DNA of 64,000 nucleotides from an uncultured Paenibacillus sp. GTDB taxonomy: Bacteria; Bacillota; Bacilli; Paenibacillales; Paenibacillaceae. The position numbers and the translations under genes are program-made. The notes under the pieces were generated by a model. The model ran no database searches, had not been told where the DNA came from, and saw nothing but the letters and a program-made list of their open reading frames with translations. Of this stretch, positions 27,363 to 36,016 are shown piece after piece. Numbering within the stretch: the first letter of the stretch is position 1; every line of letters begins with the position of its first letter. The DNA is taken from assembly GCA_937895345.1 (NCBI GenBank), contig CALAWP010000051.1:1-64000 (forward strand), in the 5' to 3' direction.

Positions 27363-27845
27363 CTACAACCTCATTCCCATGCGGCTCTTGTACCGGTTGA
27401 TGAGCAGCTGGCAGTCCACGCTCATAATGCCCGGCAGCACGTACAGCTTTTCTTTCATGAACTGCTCCATTTCCGCGTTGTCCACGAACAGCCCGTGCAT
27501 ATGAAGCTTGCTCGGCCCCGTCATATGATACAAGCTCGTCACGTACGGCTCTCCGGCCAAACGGTCGGCCACTTCATGCAAATATTTCGGCTCCACTTCC
27601 ACATTAAAAAACGCGGACACGCGGATGCCGATTTTTTCCGGATTGATGACCGCGGTAAACCGTTCAATGACGCCCGATTCCATAAGCGCGCCTACTCTGG
27701 CTTGAACGGCTACGCGCGACAGTCCGATTTCCTTGGCCAAGTCCGTATACGATATGCGTCCGTTTACGTTCAGGGCTCCGATAATCTTCCTGTCGATATC
27801 GTCGATGTTAGCCGCAGACGGCTCTTCCGATCCTTTGTTATACAT
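27363..27845 (-). CDS. ywrC: Lrp/AsnC family regulator (YwrC-like)
   Basis: A 160-residue regulator. The N-terminal helix-turn-helix (IDRKIIGALNVNGRISYTDL, GLSRVAVQARVGAL) is followed by a RAM ligand-binding domain (VEVEPKYLHEVADRL, HMTGPSKLHMHGLF). It heads the chromate transporter operon and is divergent from the GGT-like gene, as in B. subtilis. The ligand is unknown, though the family often senses amino acids. The ATG at 27845 has GGAG eight bases upstream. Confidence 0.88.
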   Translation of the reverse strand: MYNKGSEEPSAANIDDIDRKIIGALNVNGRISYTDLAKEIGLSRVAVQARVGALMESGVIERFTAVINPEKIGIRVSAFFNVEVEPKYLHEVADRLAGEPYVTSLYHMTGPSKLHMHGLFVDNAEMEQFMKEKLYVLPGIMSVDCQLLINRYKSRMGMRL

Positions 27846-27934
27846 AACTCCAGCTCCATTCCCGTGAATTATTCCCGCCTCCCGCCCATTTCGCTATGCG
27901 GGGTTAATAGCAGCTTGCGATTGCAATATGTAAT

Positions 27935-27963
27935 AATATAACGCCATAACGTTTCGCAATCAA
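27935..27963 (-). promoter_or_regulatory. Promoter of the ywrCBA-like operon
   Basis: On the minus strand TTGATT (27963-27958) and TATATT (27940-27935) are separated by 17 bp, about 90 bases before the regulator start. Confidence 0.55.
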
Positions 27964-27993
27964 TGAATAATGACTATTTTTCTTACATTTTTG

Positions 27994-28022
27994 TTGCCAG
28001 ACCTGCGGGATGGTGGTATGGT
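27994..28022 (+). promoter_or_regulatory. Promoter of the ywrD-like gene
   Basis: TTGCCA (27994-27999), a 17-bp spacer and TATGGT (28017-28022). It is divergent from the ywrC-type promoter, only 30 bp away, so one regulator could serve both. Confidence 0.5.
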
Positions 28023-28136
28023 AAAACATATCCGATGTCATATAACCTATCATAGTTTCGAAAAATTTCACACGCGGTTCGCGGCTCCGAATACGCTGCG
28101 GCCGCAATATTTTGGAATTGGAAGGTGGTCCGCCTT

Positions 28137-29717
28137 ATGAATACATCTGTCATCGGCACGGAAACGATGGTGGTCAGTCCGCATTATTTGGCTTCCGCCG
28201 CAGGAGCGCGAATGCTGGAGCAAGGCGGCAACGCCTACGACGCGGCCGTGGCGGTCAGCGCTTGCCTCGCCGTCGTTTATCCGCATATGACCGGCATCGG
28301 CGGCGATTCGTTCTGGCTGACCTACCACCGGGGGGAAGGCCGCGTTCGCGGCTATAACGCCAGCGGCAGGTCCGGCTATAACGCCAGTCTGGACGCCTTT
28401 GCCGGAATGGACGCCATTCCGAACCGCGGCATTCGCAGCGTCGTCACCGTCCCCGGCATGGTGGACGGCTGGGCGGCCGTGCACGGCCAATACGGCAGGC
28501 TGCCGTGGGAACGGGTGCTGGAGCCGGCAATTCGCTATGCCGAGAACGGCTTCCCGATGACGCGGGACCAGCACGACCATTCGGTTCAGCATACGGACAT
28601 GCTGGCCCGCACGCCGGAAACGGGCGCCGCCTATTTGCCCGGCGGGACTCCCGTCCGGCCCGGCCGCCGATTCCGGCAGCCCGAGCTGGCCCGAACGCTG
28701 CAGCGCATTGCCCGGCACGGAAGGGACGACGTCTACAAGGGCGAAACCGCCAAGGAGATTATCGCCTGCATGGAGCGTTACGGCGGGCTGCTCGGCATGG
28801 ACGACCTGGCCGATCATCAAGGCGACTGGACGGAGCCGGTCAACGGTTCTTACCGGGGCTACAGCCTTTATCAAATGCCGCCCAATTCCCAAGGATTTAC
28901 GGGTATTATGGCGCTGCAAATTTTGGAGCAGTTCGATCTTTCCTTGATCGAGCACGGCTCCTACGAATATTACCAGCTGTGCGTCGAGGCGCTGAAGCTC
29001 AGCTTCCGCGACCGCAACGCTTATCTGTCCGACCCCGGCTTTGCGCCAATCCCGCTGGAACGGCTGCTCAGCAAGCAATATGCGGCCGAGCTGGCCGCAA
29101 CCATTCGCCTTGACCGGGTCCATTCCCTGCAGACGGAGCCGATGGGCAGCGATACCGCTTACGCCGCTGTCGTCGACCGGGACGGCAACGCGGTGTCGTT
29201 TATCCAAAGCCTCTACTTCGAGTTCGGCTCCGGCGTTGTCGCCGGAAATACGGGCGTGCTCCTGCAGAACAGAGGATCCTTCTTCTCTCTGGACCCCGCC
29301 CATGTCAACCGGCTTCAGCCCGGCAAGCGCACGTTCCATACGCTGATGCCCGCCATGGCTTTCCGCGACGGCGCTCCCGCCGTTCTGTACGGCACGCAAG
29401 GTGGGGAAGGACAGCCGCAGACGCAGACGGCGATCTTTACCCGCATGGTCGACTACGGGATGGACCCGCACCGGGCGATCAACGAGCCCCGCTGGGTATG
29501 GGGCCGCACCTGGGGAGAGCCGACCCAGGAGCTGAAGATCGAAGGGCGCGTGCCGGCGGACGTTACGGACCGGCTGGCCCGTGCAGGCCATCAGGTGCGG
29601 CGGGTCAAAGACTTCGACGGCATTATGGGACACGCCAATGCTATCTTTCGGGACGAGCAAGGTTTTCTGCAAGGCGGAACCGACAGCCGCAGCGACGGAA
29701 AAGCTGTCGGCTGGTAA
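28137..29717 (+). CDS. ywrD: Gamma-glutamyltransferase-like Ntn hydrolase (YwrD-like)
   Basis: A 526-residue member of the gamma-glutamyltransferase family, Ntn-hydrolase fold. The N-terminal part has EQGGNAYDAAVAVSACLAVVYPHMTGIGGDSF. The self-cleavage nucleophile is probably T340 in GSDTAYAAVVDRDG. The classical TTH motif is replaced by TAY, the PLSSMSP oxyanion region by TFHTLMPA, and no signal peptide is visible. It is therefore probably a cytoplasmic acylase-like relative and not a standard glutathione-degrading enzyme. The ATG at 28137 has AAGGTGG nine bases before it. It is divergent from the Lrp-type gene. Confidence 0.85.
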   Translation: MNTSVIGTETMVVSPHYLASAAGARMLEQGGNAYDAAVAVSACLAVVYPHMTGIGGDSFWLTYHRGEGRVRGYNASGRSGYNASLDAFAGMDAIPNRGIRSVVTVPGMVDGWAAVHGQYGRLPWERVLEPAIRYAENGFPMTRDQHDHSVQHTDMLARTPETGAAYLPGGTPVRPGRRFRQPELARTLQRIARHGRDDVYKGETAKEIIACMERYGGLLGMDDLADHQGDWTEPVNGSYRGYSLYQMPPNSQGFTGIMALQILEQFDLSLIEHGSYEYYQLCVEALKLSFRDRNAYLSDPGFAPIPLERLLSKQYAAELAATIRLDRVHSLQTEPMGSDTAYAAVVDRDGNAVSFIQSLYFEFGSGVVAGNTGVLLQNRGSFFSLDPAHVNRLQPGKRTFHTLMPAMAFRDGAPAVLYGTQGGEGQPQTQTAIFTRMVDYGMDPHRAINEPRWVWGRTWGEPTQELKIEGRVPADVTDRLARAGHQVRRVKDFDGIMGHANAIFRDEQGFLQGGTDSRSDGKAVGW

Positions 29718-29795
29718 TCGGCGTACGCGGCCGCGGCGGCATGTCGCGGTCCCGCGCGCCAACAGAACGGATCAACGATCGAAGGGAGGAGCAAG

Positions 29796-31040
29796 ATGGA
29801 ACGGAACTGGAACTGCTACGCTAACGAATTCGCCGCGCTGGAGCCGACGGGACGCGGCATTCTCGACGGCAAAAGCTTCGCCGTCAAGGACGTGTTCGAC
29901 ATCGCCGGACTGACGGCCGGCGCAGGCAACCCCGATTGGCTGAGGACGCACCGCCCCGCCGTCCGAAACGCCCGCGCCGTCGACTTGCTGCTTCGCAGCG
30001 GCGCCCGCCTTCGCGGCACGACAGTGACGGACGAGCTGATGTACAGCATTAACGGGGAAAACGCCCACTACGGCACGCCGGTCAATCCCCGCGAGCCCGG
30101 CCGCATTCCGGGCGGATCCTCCAGCGGTTCGGCCTCAGCGGCAGCCGCGGGATTGGCGGACTTCGCCATCGGCACGGATACCGGCGGATCGGTGCGCGTC
30201 CCCTCCTCTTACTGCGGCTTGTTCGGCATTCGGCCGACTCACGGCGCCGTCGATACCGAGGGCCTTATCCCGCTCGCTCCCAGCTTCGACACGGTCGGCT
30301 GGATGGCCCGCGATGCGCGTACGCTGCGGGAAGCAGGCGCCGTGCTGCTCGGCCGGAACGGCGCCGGGACGCCGCAAGCGGCGGCTGCGCGGGAAGAATC
30401 GGCCGCTTCCGCCGGTGCCGGGCGACACGGATTTACCCGCTTGCTTATCGCCGAGGATATGTGGGAGCTGGCCGATGAAGAAACGCAAGCGGCTCTGGAA
30501 GCATGCCTTCCCGCTTTGGCGGACATGGCGGGTACGCCGGTGCGGATCGCGGCGGCCGAAGAAGGGCTGGACGCCTGGATGTCGGCCTTCCGGCATCTTC
30601 AAGCGATTGAGATTTGGCAGGAGCATGGGGAGTGGATTGAGGAGCATCGCCCGGCCTTCGGACCGGGCATCCAAGAGCGGTTCGCCTGGGCGGCGACGCT
30701 GAAGCGCGAGGAGCATGCGGACGCTTTCGCGCTTCGGGCCAAGGCGGCGGCCCGGCTCGAGGAGCTGCTGGACGACGATACCTTGCTGATCGCTCCCGCC
30801 GTCCCTTCCGTTGCGCCGCTGCTGAATCAGTCCGGCCGGGAGGTCGAGCGGCAGCGCGTCCGAACGCTGCAGCTGACCTGCCCCGCCGGTCTATCCGGCT
30901 TGCCGCAGGCGACGATGCCGATTCGGGACGGGCGCGGCCTGCCGGTCGGCCTGTCGTTTATCGCCGGCCGCCAGCTAGATTTGCGCTTGCTTTACTGGTT
31001 GGAGGAGGCCGCCGAACGGCTGGCCGAACGACTCGTATAG
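29796..31040 (+). CDS. Amidase signature family hydrolase
   Basis: A 414-residue amidase-signature enzyme with the Ser-cisSer-Lys triad visible: K31 in GKSFAVKDVF, S108 in PGGSSSGSA and S132 in GTDTGGSVRVPSS. The family hydrolyses C-N bonds of many amides, and the close AtzF/GatA relatives do not fix the substrate. The start has GGGAGGAG five bases upstream. It follows the GGT-like gene by 78 bases in the same direction, and may act on a product of that enzyme. A bidirectional terminator follows. Confidence 0.9.
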   Translation: MERNWNCYANEFAALEPTGRGILDGKSFAVKDVFDIAGLTAGAGNPDWLRTHRPAVRNARAVDLLLRSGARLRGTTVTDELMYSINGENAHYGTPVNPREPGRIPGGSSSGSASAAAAGLADFAIGTDTGGSVRVPSSYCGLFGIRPTHGAVDTEGLIPLAPSFDTVGWMARDARTLREAGAVLLGRNGAGTPQAAAAREESAASAGAGRHGFTRLLIAEDMWELADEETQAALEACLPALADMAGTPVRIAAAEEGLDAWMSAFRHLQAIEIWQEHGEWIEEHRPAFGPGIQERFAWAATLKREEHADAFALRAKAAARLEELLDDDTLLIAPAVPSVAPLLNQSGREVERQRVRTLQLTCPAGLSGLPQATMPIRDGRGLPVGLSFIAGRQLDLRLLYWLEEAAERLAERLV

Positions 31041-31133
31041 CAGCCGGGCACAGCGGCCGCGACAGCGTCAACGACTGCGCCGATCTTGGCTGGCGCAGCC
31101 TGCGTTTCGCGCGCTATCAGGCCCGAAACGCAC

Positions 31134-31180
31134 AAAAGGGAGGCATCGCGCGGCGTCTGACCGGCGCGGCCTCCCTTTTT
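31134..31180. terminator. Bidirectional terminator between amidase and CNNM genes
   Basis: AAAAGGGAGGC pairs with GCCTCCCTTTTT, with a further GCGC stem inside. The T-run on the plus strand and A-run at the other end serve both converging genes. Confidence 0.85.
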
Positions 31181-31199
31181 GCCCTATCGCATTCGCCCT

Positions 31200-32465
31200 T
31201 TACCCCTCTGCTTTATCGCCCACTTCGACTCTGATCCGCTTCACGCGTTTCTTCTCGACCTCCGTAACGGCGATGCGCAAATGCTCGTATTCGAACGCGT
31301 CTCCGACGACCGGAATGCGGTCCAGCTTGCCAAAAATCCAGCCGCCAAGATTATGAAACGAGCTCTCGATCGGCCTTACGTCCATCTCCTCCGCAAAGTC
31401 GTCCAGCGGAACCTGCGGACTTACTTCATAGGTTCGTTCATCCAGTCTGGTCATCAGCGCGACCACCTCGTCGTGTTCGTCCCAAATATCGCCCACCAGC
31501 TGCTCCAGTATATCCTCCAGCGTAATCAGCCCGGACGTGCCCCCGAACTCGTCAATGACGATCGACATATGAACGTTGCTTTGCTGCATTTCCAGCAGCA
31601 AGGCGGATATTCTCATCGATTTGACCACGAACTTCGGCTTGCGGAGCAAGCTGCGCACGTCCGCCTCTCCATGCTGAAGCAGCTGCGCAAAAAAGTCCCT
31701 CTCCGACAAAATGCCGATAATATTGTCAATGTCTTTGTCATACACCGGTATTCTCGAATACCGTTCTTTCAAAAAAACGTCCTTTATTTTCTCTGAAGGC
31801 ATGCCCGCTTCCACGGCAATCATGTCCGGCCGGGGCGTCAGCACCTCTCCGACGGTAATATCGTTAAACTCCAGAGAACGATGAACCAGTTCCTTTTCCT
31901 CTTTATCGATAACGCCTTCCTCTTCGCTCAGCTCGACCATGACCTTGATCTCTTCCTCCGTCACGGAATGCGCGTTAGGCTGCTTTCCCGTAGAAAACAC
32001 ACGCGCGGCGGCATTGCGGACCGCTCCGAACAAATAGGCGACGGGCGACAAGATCCGCACGACCGGCAGCAGCACCCACGAGATGCGCATGGCGTACGCT
32101 TCGGCGTGCTCCTTGACGATGGCCTTTGGCAAAATTTCGCCGAACAGCAATAGAATCGCCGTCATGCCGAAGATGGATACGGCCAAGCCGTAGCCTGCTC
32201 CGAACAGCTTCATCGAAGCCTTCACCGATAAGCCGACCGCAGCGACATTCGCCAGATAGTTTCCCGAGAGAATGGCCGGCAGCGTATGATCGATATTTTC
32301 CGCCAAATGGAGCGCCTTCTTGCTTCCCCGCAAATTGTCCTCCGCCAGGTTTCGGATTCTGACTTTATTGAGCCCGGACAACGCCGCGGCCGCAGAGGAA
32401 AAAAATGCCGACAAAACAACCAGTGCTCCCAATGCCGAAAGCAAGGATAAGGGAACGTCTTCCAA
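31200..32465 (-). CDS. CNNM/CorC-type transporter (hemolysin family)
   Basis: A 421-residue protein. Residues 1-185 are the membrane DUF21/CNNM domain, with NYLANVAAVGLSVKAS and FGEILPKAIVKEHAE. Two CBS domains follow (about 205-330; TPRPDMIAVEAG, YSRIPVYDKDIDNIIG). The C-terminal CorC_HlyC domain includes DRIPVVGDAFEYEHLRI. Relatives export Mg2+ or other divalent cations in a Na+-linked way and are often misnamed hemolysins. The TTG start has GGGAG upstream at a rather long distance, and no better in-frame start exists. It stands alone. Confidence 0.9.
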   Translation of the reverse strand: MEDVPLSLLSALGALVVLSAFFSSAAAALSGLNKVRIRNLAEDNLRGSKKALHLAENIDHTLPAILSGNYLANVAAVGLSVKASMKLFGAGYGLAVSIFGMTAILLLFGEILPKAIVKEHAEAYAMRISWVLLPVVRILSPVAYLFGAVRNAAARVFSTGKQPNAHSVTEEEIKVMVELSEEEGVIDKEEKELVHRSLEFNDITVGEVLTPRPDMIAVEAGMPSEKIKDVFLKERYSRIPVYDKDIDNIIGILSERDFFAQLLQHGEADVRSLLRKPKFVVKSMRISALLLEMQQSNVHMSIVIDEFGGTSGLITLEDILEQLVGDIWDEHDEVVALMTRLDERTYEVSPQVPLDDFAEEMDVRPIESSFHNLGGWIFGKLDRIPVVGDAFEYEHLRIAVTEVEKKRVKRIRVEVGDKAEG

Positions 32466-32628
32466 TGGATCGTCACTCTCCCGATGTTATGAATTTGGAT
32501 GCAGCTTGATCTATCTAAGCTGAACTAATACTTGTATAGGCGCAAATTTCAGCAGTTCAGCATATATAGCTCTATTCTAACCGATGGACGGTTCCGTTGT
32601 GAAATCTTTCCTGCAGCGGACGCAACGG

Positions 32629-33423
32629 TCAAATCCGCATGTCCCGGCGCGCGTATGCCGCATAGGCGAAGCTTACCAACGCGGCCGTTGCCGCCAGCGA
32701 AAGCGCCGCGAAGCCGGCGGAGAGCCCGCTGCGAAGCACCGCATCCGCCTTGAAGTACTGGAACGGCGAGGCAAACGCAAGCACTTCCAGTCGCTGCTCC
32801 ATATCGATCGCCACCGAAAGCATAAACGTCGCAATCATAACGCCCGCGGATATGGCGGCGGCTCGATTCGGTCGCCGGCTCGCCGCCGCGACCGCGGCCC
32901 CGACTCCCGCAAACAAGAGCTGAACGAGCAGCATCCCGGCCATCAAAGCGGCCATGTCCCGTACCGCTTCGCCCCCCTCGGGATAGGAGAGCGCGACAAC
33001 GGCGGACGAGGCCAGCATAACCAAGTTGAACAGAACGATTTGCGCGAGGCCCGCCAGCAGCTTGTACGTGAGCACGGCGGTGCGCGATATCGGCTTGGTC
33101 AGCAAAAACTCGGCGGTGCCGTCCCGTTCCTCCTTCGCCACAATGCCCGATCCCAGCATCGCGGCGTGAACCGCCCCCATGAGGACCAAATACAGATACA
33201 ACATGCCGTAGTAGCCGGTCAACGTCGATACGTCCAGCTCCCCGACGCCCATAACCGCCTGCAGCGCCTTGGGCATGCCGGCCAGCAGCTCGTTCATGGC
33301 GCCGCCCGTCTCCGACATCCCTGCATATTTGCCCATGCCTGCCGCAACCATCGCGATGATTCCGACAAGCCATCCTAACATGGATTTGCGGCAAGCCTTC
33401 ATTTCTCTCCAAAATACGTTCAT
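32629..33423 (-). CDS. ABC-2 type transporter permease
   Basis: A 264-residue ABC-2 permease with six predicted helices. It has MLGSGIVAKEERDGTAEFLLTKPISR, a motif typical of the BcrB/NatB-like group and shared with the adjacent permease (SKETREKTADFLLVKPVSR). The ATG at 33423 follows GGAGGAGG. It is the last gene of a TetR-ATPase-permease-permease operon. The two permeases are related and probably form a heterodimer. Confidence 0.88.
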   Translation of the reverse strand: MNVFWREMKACRKSMLGWLVGIIAMVAAGMGKYAGMSETGGAMNELLAGMPKALQAVMGVGELDVSTLTGYYGMLYLYLVLMGAVHAAMLGSGIVAKEERDGTAEFLLTKPISRTAVLTYKLLAGLAQIVLFNLVMLASSAVVALSYPEGGEAVRDMAALMAGMLLVQLLFAGVGAAVAAASRRPNRAAAISAGVMIATFMLSVAIDMEQRLEVLAFASPFQYFKADAVLRSGLSAGFAALSLAATAALVSFAYAAYARRDMRI

Positions 33424-33445
33424 CCCCGTCCTCCTCCACGATTCT

Positions 33446-34243
33446 TTAGCCGACATAAACATCCCTTGTAACGTAGCGCCAATACGCAAACGCCGTACAA
33501 AGGAGCGCAACGGCCCCGCCCAGCGCCAAATACTCCGGCTCGTAGCCATGGCGGGCGATCGTGTAGGCCCGGTCAAAATAATACAAAGGCGTCAGCGCCC
33601 GCATGGCTCCGTCGCCGGCGCTTGAGGCGATCATGCCCAGCGCAAAAAATCCGAATACCCCTCCGAGCGACACCGGCAGCACCGATTTCATTCGCGGAAA
33701 CAGCATGGCGGCGGCAAGACCCAGCGACAAAAAGATCAATTGGATAAGCAGCAGCGAGAACGAAATGAGATAAAACGCGGCCGCGTCGAACGGTTCGGTG
33801 CGAACGGCTTGGGCCATCCCTCCGGCGGCGGCCATGTAAACGGCGTTCGTCGAGACGAGAACGGTCAGCGCAGCCAATATTTTGGATAGGGCAACGCTCC
33901 CTCTGGAAACCGGCTTAACCAGCAAAAAATCGGCCGTTTTCTCCCTCGTTTCTTTGGACAGGATGGACGCTCCGAGATGCATCGCCTGAATGGCGCCGCA
34001 TAAGGACACATACAAAAAAATATAAGAATAAAAGCCGACCAGGGAAGCGATCGAATCCAGCTCGACGCCGAACGCCTTCAGCATTTCCTCCGGCATGGTC
34101 GACAGCATTACCCGCAGCGCCTCCGCTTCCTTGGCAAACGACGGGTACATTGCCAGCATGGCGGCGGCAATCGCCGACAACGCCAGCGTCCAGCCGGAAG
34201 CGGCTTTCCTGCACCATTTCAGCTCATGCCGATACACATTCAT
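33446..34243 (-). CDS. ABC-2 type transporter permease
   Basis: A 265-residue ABC-2 permease with about six helices and the conserved loop SKETREKTADFLLVKPVSRG. GGAGG lies ten bases before the ATG. It is 22 bases from the downstream partner and 34 bases after the ATPase gene. It would export a drug, peptide or ion with the ATPase. Nothing in the sequence shows the substrate. Confidence 0.88.
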   Translation of the reverse strand: MNVYRHELKWCRKAASGWTLALSAIAAAMLAMYPSFAKEAEALRVMLSTMPEEMLKAFGVELDSIASLVGFYSYIFLYVSLCGAIQAMHLGASILSKETREKTADFLLVKPVSRGSVALSKILAALTVLVSTNAVYMAAAGGMAQAVRTEPFDAAAFYLISFSLLLIQLIFLSLGLAAAMLFPRMKSVLPVSLGGVFGFFALGMIASSAGDGAMRALTPLYYFDRAYTIARHGYEPEYLALGGAVALLCTAFAYWRYVTRDVYVG

Positions 34244-34277
34244 CAGCTTAACGCCTCCTTATCCTTACCGCCCGGCT

Positions 34278-35180
34278 TTAAGCGCCCCCGGAACGGCCGT
34301 TGACGTAATAGTGCATAAAGATTTCTTCCAAATCGGGCTCTTCCACCCACAAATTGACGAGGTCCGTCTCCGCCAGCCTCCGCACGATTTCGTTGACATT
34401 GCCTTTAAACAGGAAGCTGGCGATGCGGCCGTCCTCCTTCCACTCTGTCAAGCCATCCGTCTCGAAGCGCTCCCTCTCCGCCCGTCCGGCAACCTCGATT
34501 TTCACCCTTTTGTACGTGTTTTCTTTCAGCACGCTAATTTTTTCAAGCGCAACCAAGCGTCCCTCCTTGATGATCGCCACCCGCCCGCACAACCGCTGCA
34601 CCTCGCTGAGAATATGCGAAGAGAACAGAATCGTCGCGCCGTTCCGGTTTTCTTGTTCCAACAGTTCAAAAAATCGCTGCTGCATCAGCGGGTCGAGACC
34701 GCTCGTCGGCTCGTCCAGTATGATCAGCTTGGGCTCATGGAGCAGACACTGCACGATGCCGACCTTCTTTTTGTTGCCGAGCGACAAGTCTTCGATCTTC
34801 CGCTCCAAATCCAGCTCCATCGCCTCCGCCAGCTCCAGCATGCGGCGGCCGCAATCTTTGTTGTAAAAGCTGGCCGAATAGCGCAGCAGCTCCTTGACCT
34901 TCATTTGGCCGTAATAAAAAACTTCAGCAGGCAAATAGCCGATCTCTCGTTTGATTTCGGGGCCGTGCTTCATACAATCCTTGCCGAATATCGATGCGCT
35001 TCCTGCCGTCGGCTTGATCAACCCCAGCATCGCACGGATCGTCGTCGATTTGCCGGCGCCGTTCGGGCCGATAAATCCGAATATTTCGCCCCGCTCAACC
35101 GTGAAGCTCAAATTGTCGATCCCTCTCGCCTTGCCGTACGTCTTCGTCAGCCCCTTCAATTCGATCGCATGCCCGCTCAT
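34278..35180 (-). CDS. ABC transporter ATP-binding protein, BcrA/NatA type
   Basis: A 300-residue ATPase with Walker A GPNGAGKST, a signature degenerated to LSLGNKKK, Walker B LIILDEPTSGLD and the H-loop SSHILSE. The C-terminal 80 residues are the extra domain common in drug- and Na+-exporting ABC-2 systems. The start overlaps the TetR stop (ATGA) and is preceded by GGAGGAG, so regulator and pump are translationally coupled. Confidence 0.92.
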   Translation of the reverse strand: MSGHAIELKGLTKTYGKARGIDNLSFTVERGEIFGFIGPNGAGKSTTIRAMLGLIKPTAGSASIFGKDCMKHGPEIKREIGYLPAEVFYYGQMKVKELLRYSASFYNKDCGRRMLELAEAMELDLERKIEDLSLGNKKKVGIVQCLLHEPKLIILDEPTSGLDPLMQQRFFELLEQENRNGATILFSSHILSEVQRLCGRVAIIKEGRLVALEKISVLKENTYKRVKIEVAGRAERERFETDGLTEWKEDGRIASFLFKGNVNEIVRRLAETDLVNLWVEEPDLEEIFMHYYVNGRSGGA

Positions 35181-35809
35181 TCCGTCTCCTCCTTGTACAT
35201 CGTCAACCGAAGCATCTCCATATACCGGTCGAATTCCTCCATCAGCAGCGGGATGTCCAGCTCGGCTCCCACCGCCGCCGCCCGTTTCCGCATTTGTTCT
35301 CCCAATCCTTCCAGCGTCCACAAAATAACGTTCATCGCCCGGTCGGCGTCAACCCCTTCCCTGAACTTGGATTTGTCGACATTGCCGAACATCGTGCCGT
35401 ATTCGCTCATCATAAGCCTCTTGCTGCGTTCGTCCATCTCCGCTTTCACTTCGGGGGACGTTTCCAGATAGACGCTTTCCAGAAACCGAAACAAATCGGG
35501 ATAATCGCCCATAATGGCCAGCTTTATCCCGGCAAGCTGCCGCAGCTTCACGAATACGTCCCTTTCCGACGTATTGACCGAGCTTCGGATTTCGTCCATG
35601 ATTCGATCGACGCTGTAGTCGAACAAATAAAAATAAAGCGCTTTTTTGCTTGTAAAATAATGAAAAAGCAATCCTTTGGAGATGTCCGCCTCCTTGGCGA
35701 TGCTGTTGGTCGATGCGGCCTCGTAGCCTTTGCCCGCAAATTCCTTTAATGACGCGTTCAGGATGCGGCCGCGTTTTCCTTCGTCGATGGCAAGAAATTT
35801 TTCGTACAT
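35177..35809 (-). CDS. TetR family repressor of the adjacent ABC exporter
   Basis: A 210-residue TetR-type regulator. The N-terminal helix-turn-helix runs through residues 12-60 (ASTNSIAKEADISKGLLFHYF). The ligand-binding core follows, with no recognisable ligand signature. Three palindromes TTGACCA-N3-TGGTCAA spaced 34 bp apart lie upstream, and two of them contain the -35 of tandem promoters. Binding would block its own operon, including the ABC pump, and a pump substrate is the probable inducer. Confidence 0.93.
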   Translation of the reverse strand: MYEKFLAIDEGKRGRILNASLKEFAGKGYEAASTNSIAKEADISKGLLFHYFTSKKALYFYLFDYSVDRIMDEIRSSVNTSERDVFVKLRQLAGIKLAIMGDYPDLFRFLESVYLETSPEVKAEMDERSKRLMMSEYGTMFGNVDKSKFREGVDADRAMNVILWTLEGLGEQMRKRAAAVGAELDIPLLMEEFDRYMEMLRLTMYKEETE

Positions 35810-35839
35810 CGTGAGCCCTTTCTTTTTTTGATCTCCTTG

Positions 35840-35924
35840 TTGACCAGGGTGGTCAATTCAATTATGCCTCAATTTGACCAGTCTGGTCAATTCCATTATG
35901 GCTCATTTTGACCAGTCTGGTCAA
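35840..35924 (-). promoter_or_regulatory. Triple TetR operator with two embedded promoters
   Basis: Palindromes TTGACCA-N3-TGGTCAA lie at 35840-35856, 35874-35890 and 35908-35924, exactly 34 bp apart. On the minus strand the TTGACC of the second and third copies is the -35, with CATAAT 18 bp downstream (35866-35861 and 35900-35895). The first operator covers the probable start site. Confidence 0.88.
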
Positions 35925-35939
35925 TGGTATGGCATAAAG

Positions 35940-35990
35940 AAAACCGCGCATTCTCGCAGAGCTCGTCTCTGCGCCGAATACGCGGTTTTT
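35940..35990. terminator. Bidirectional terminator after the GH115-type gene
   Basis: AAAACCGCG pairs with CGCGGTTTTT, with the inner stem GCAGAG/CTCTGC. T-rich tails exist on both strands. Confidence 0.8.
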
Positions 35991-36016
35991 GCCTCTGAAG
36001 AACATCGAAGCGGCGG

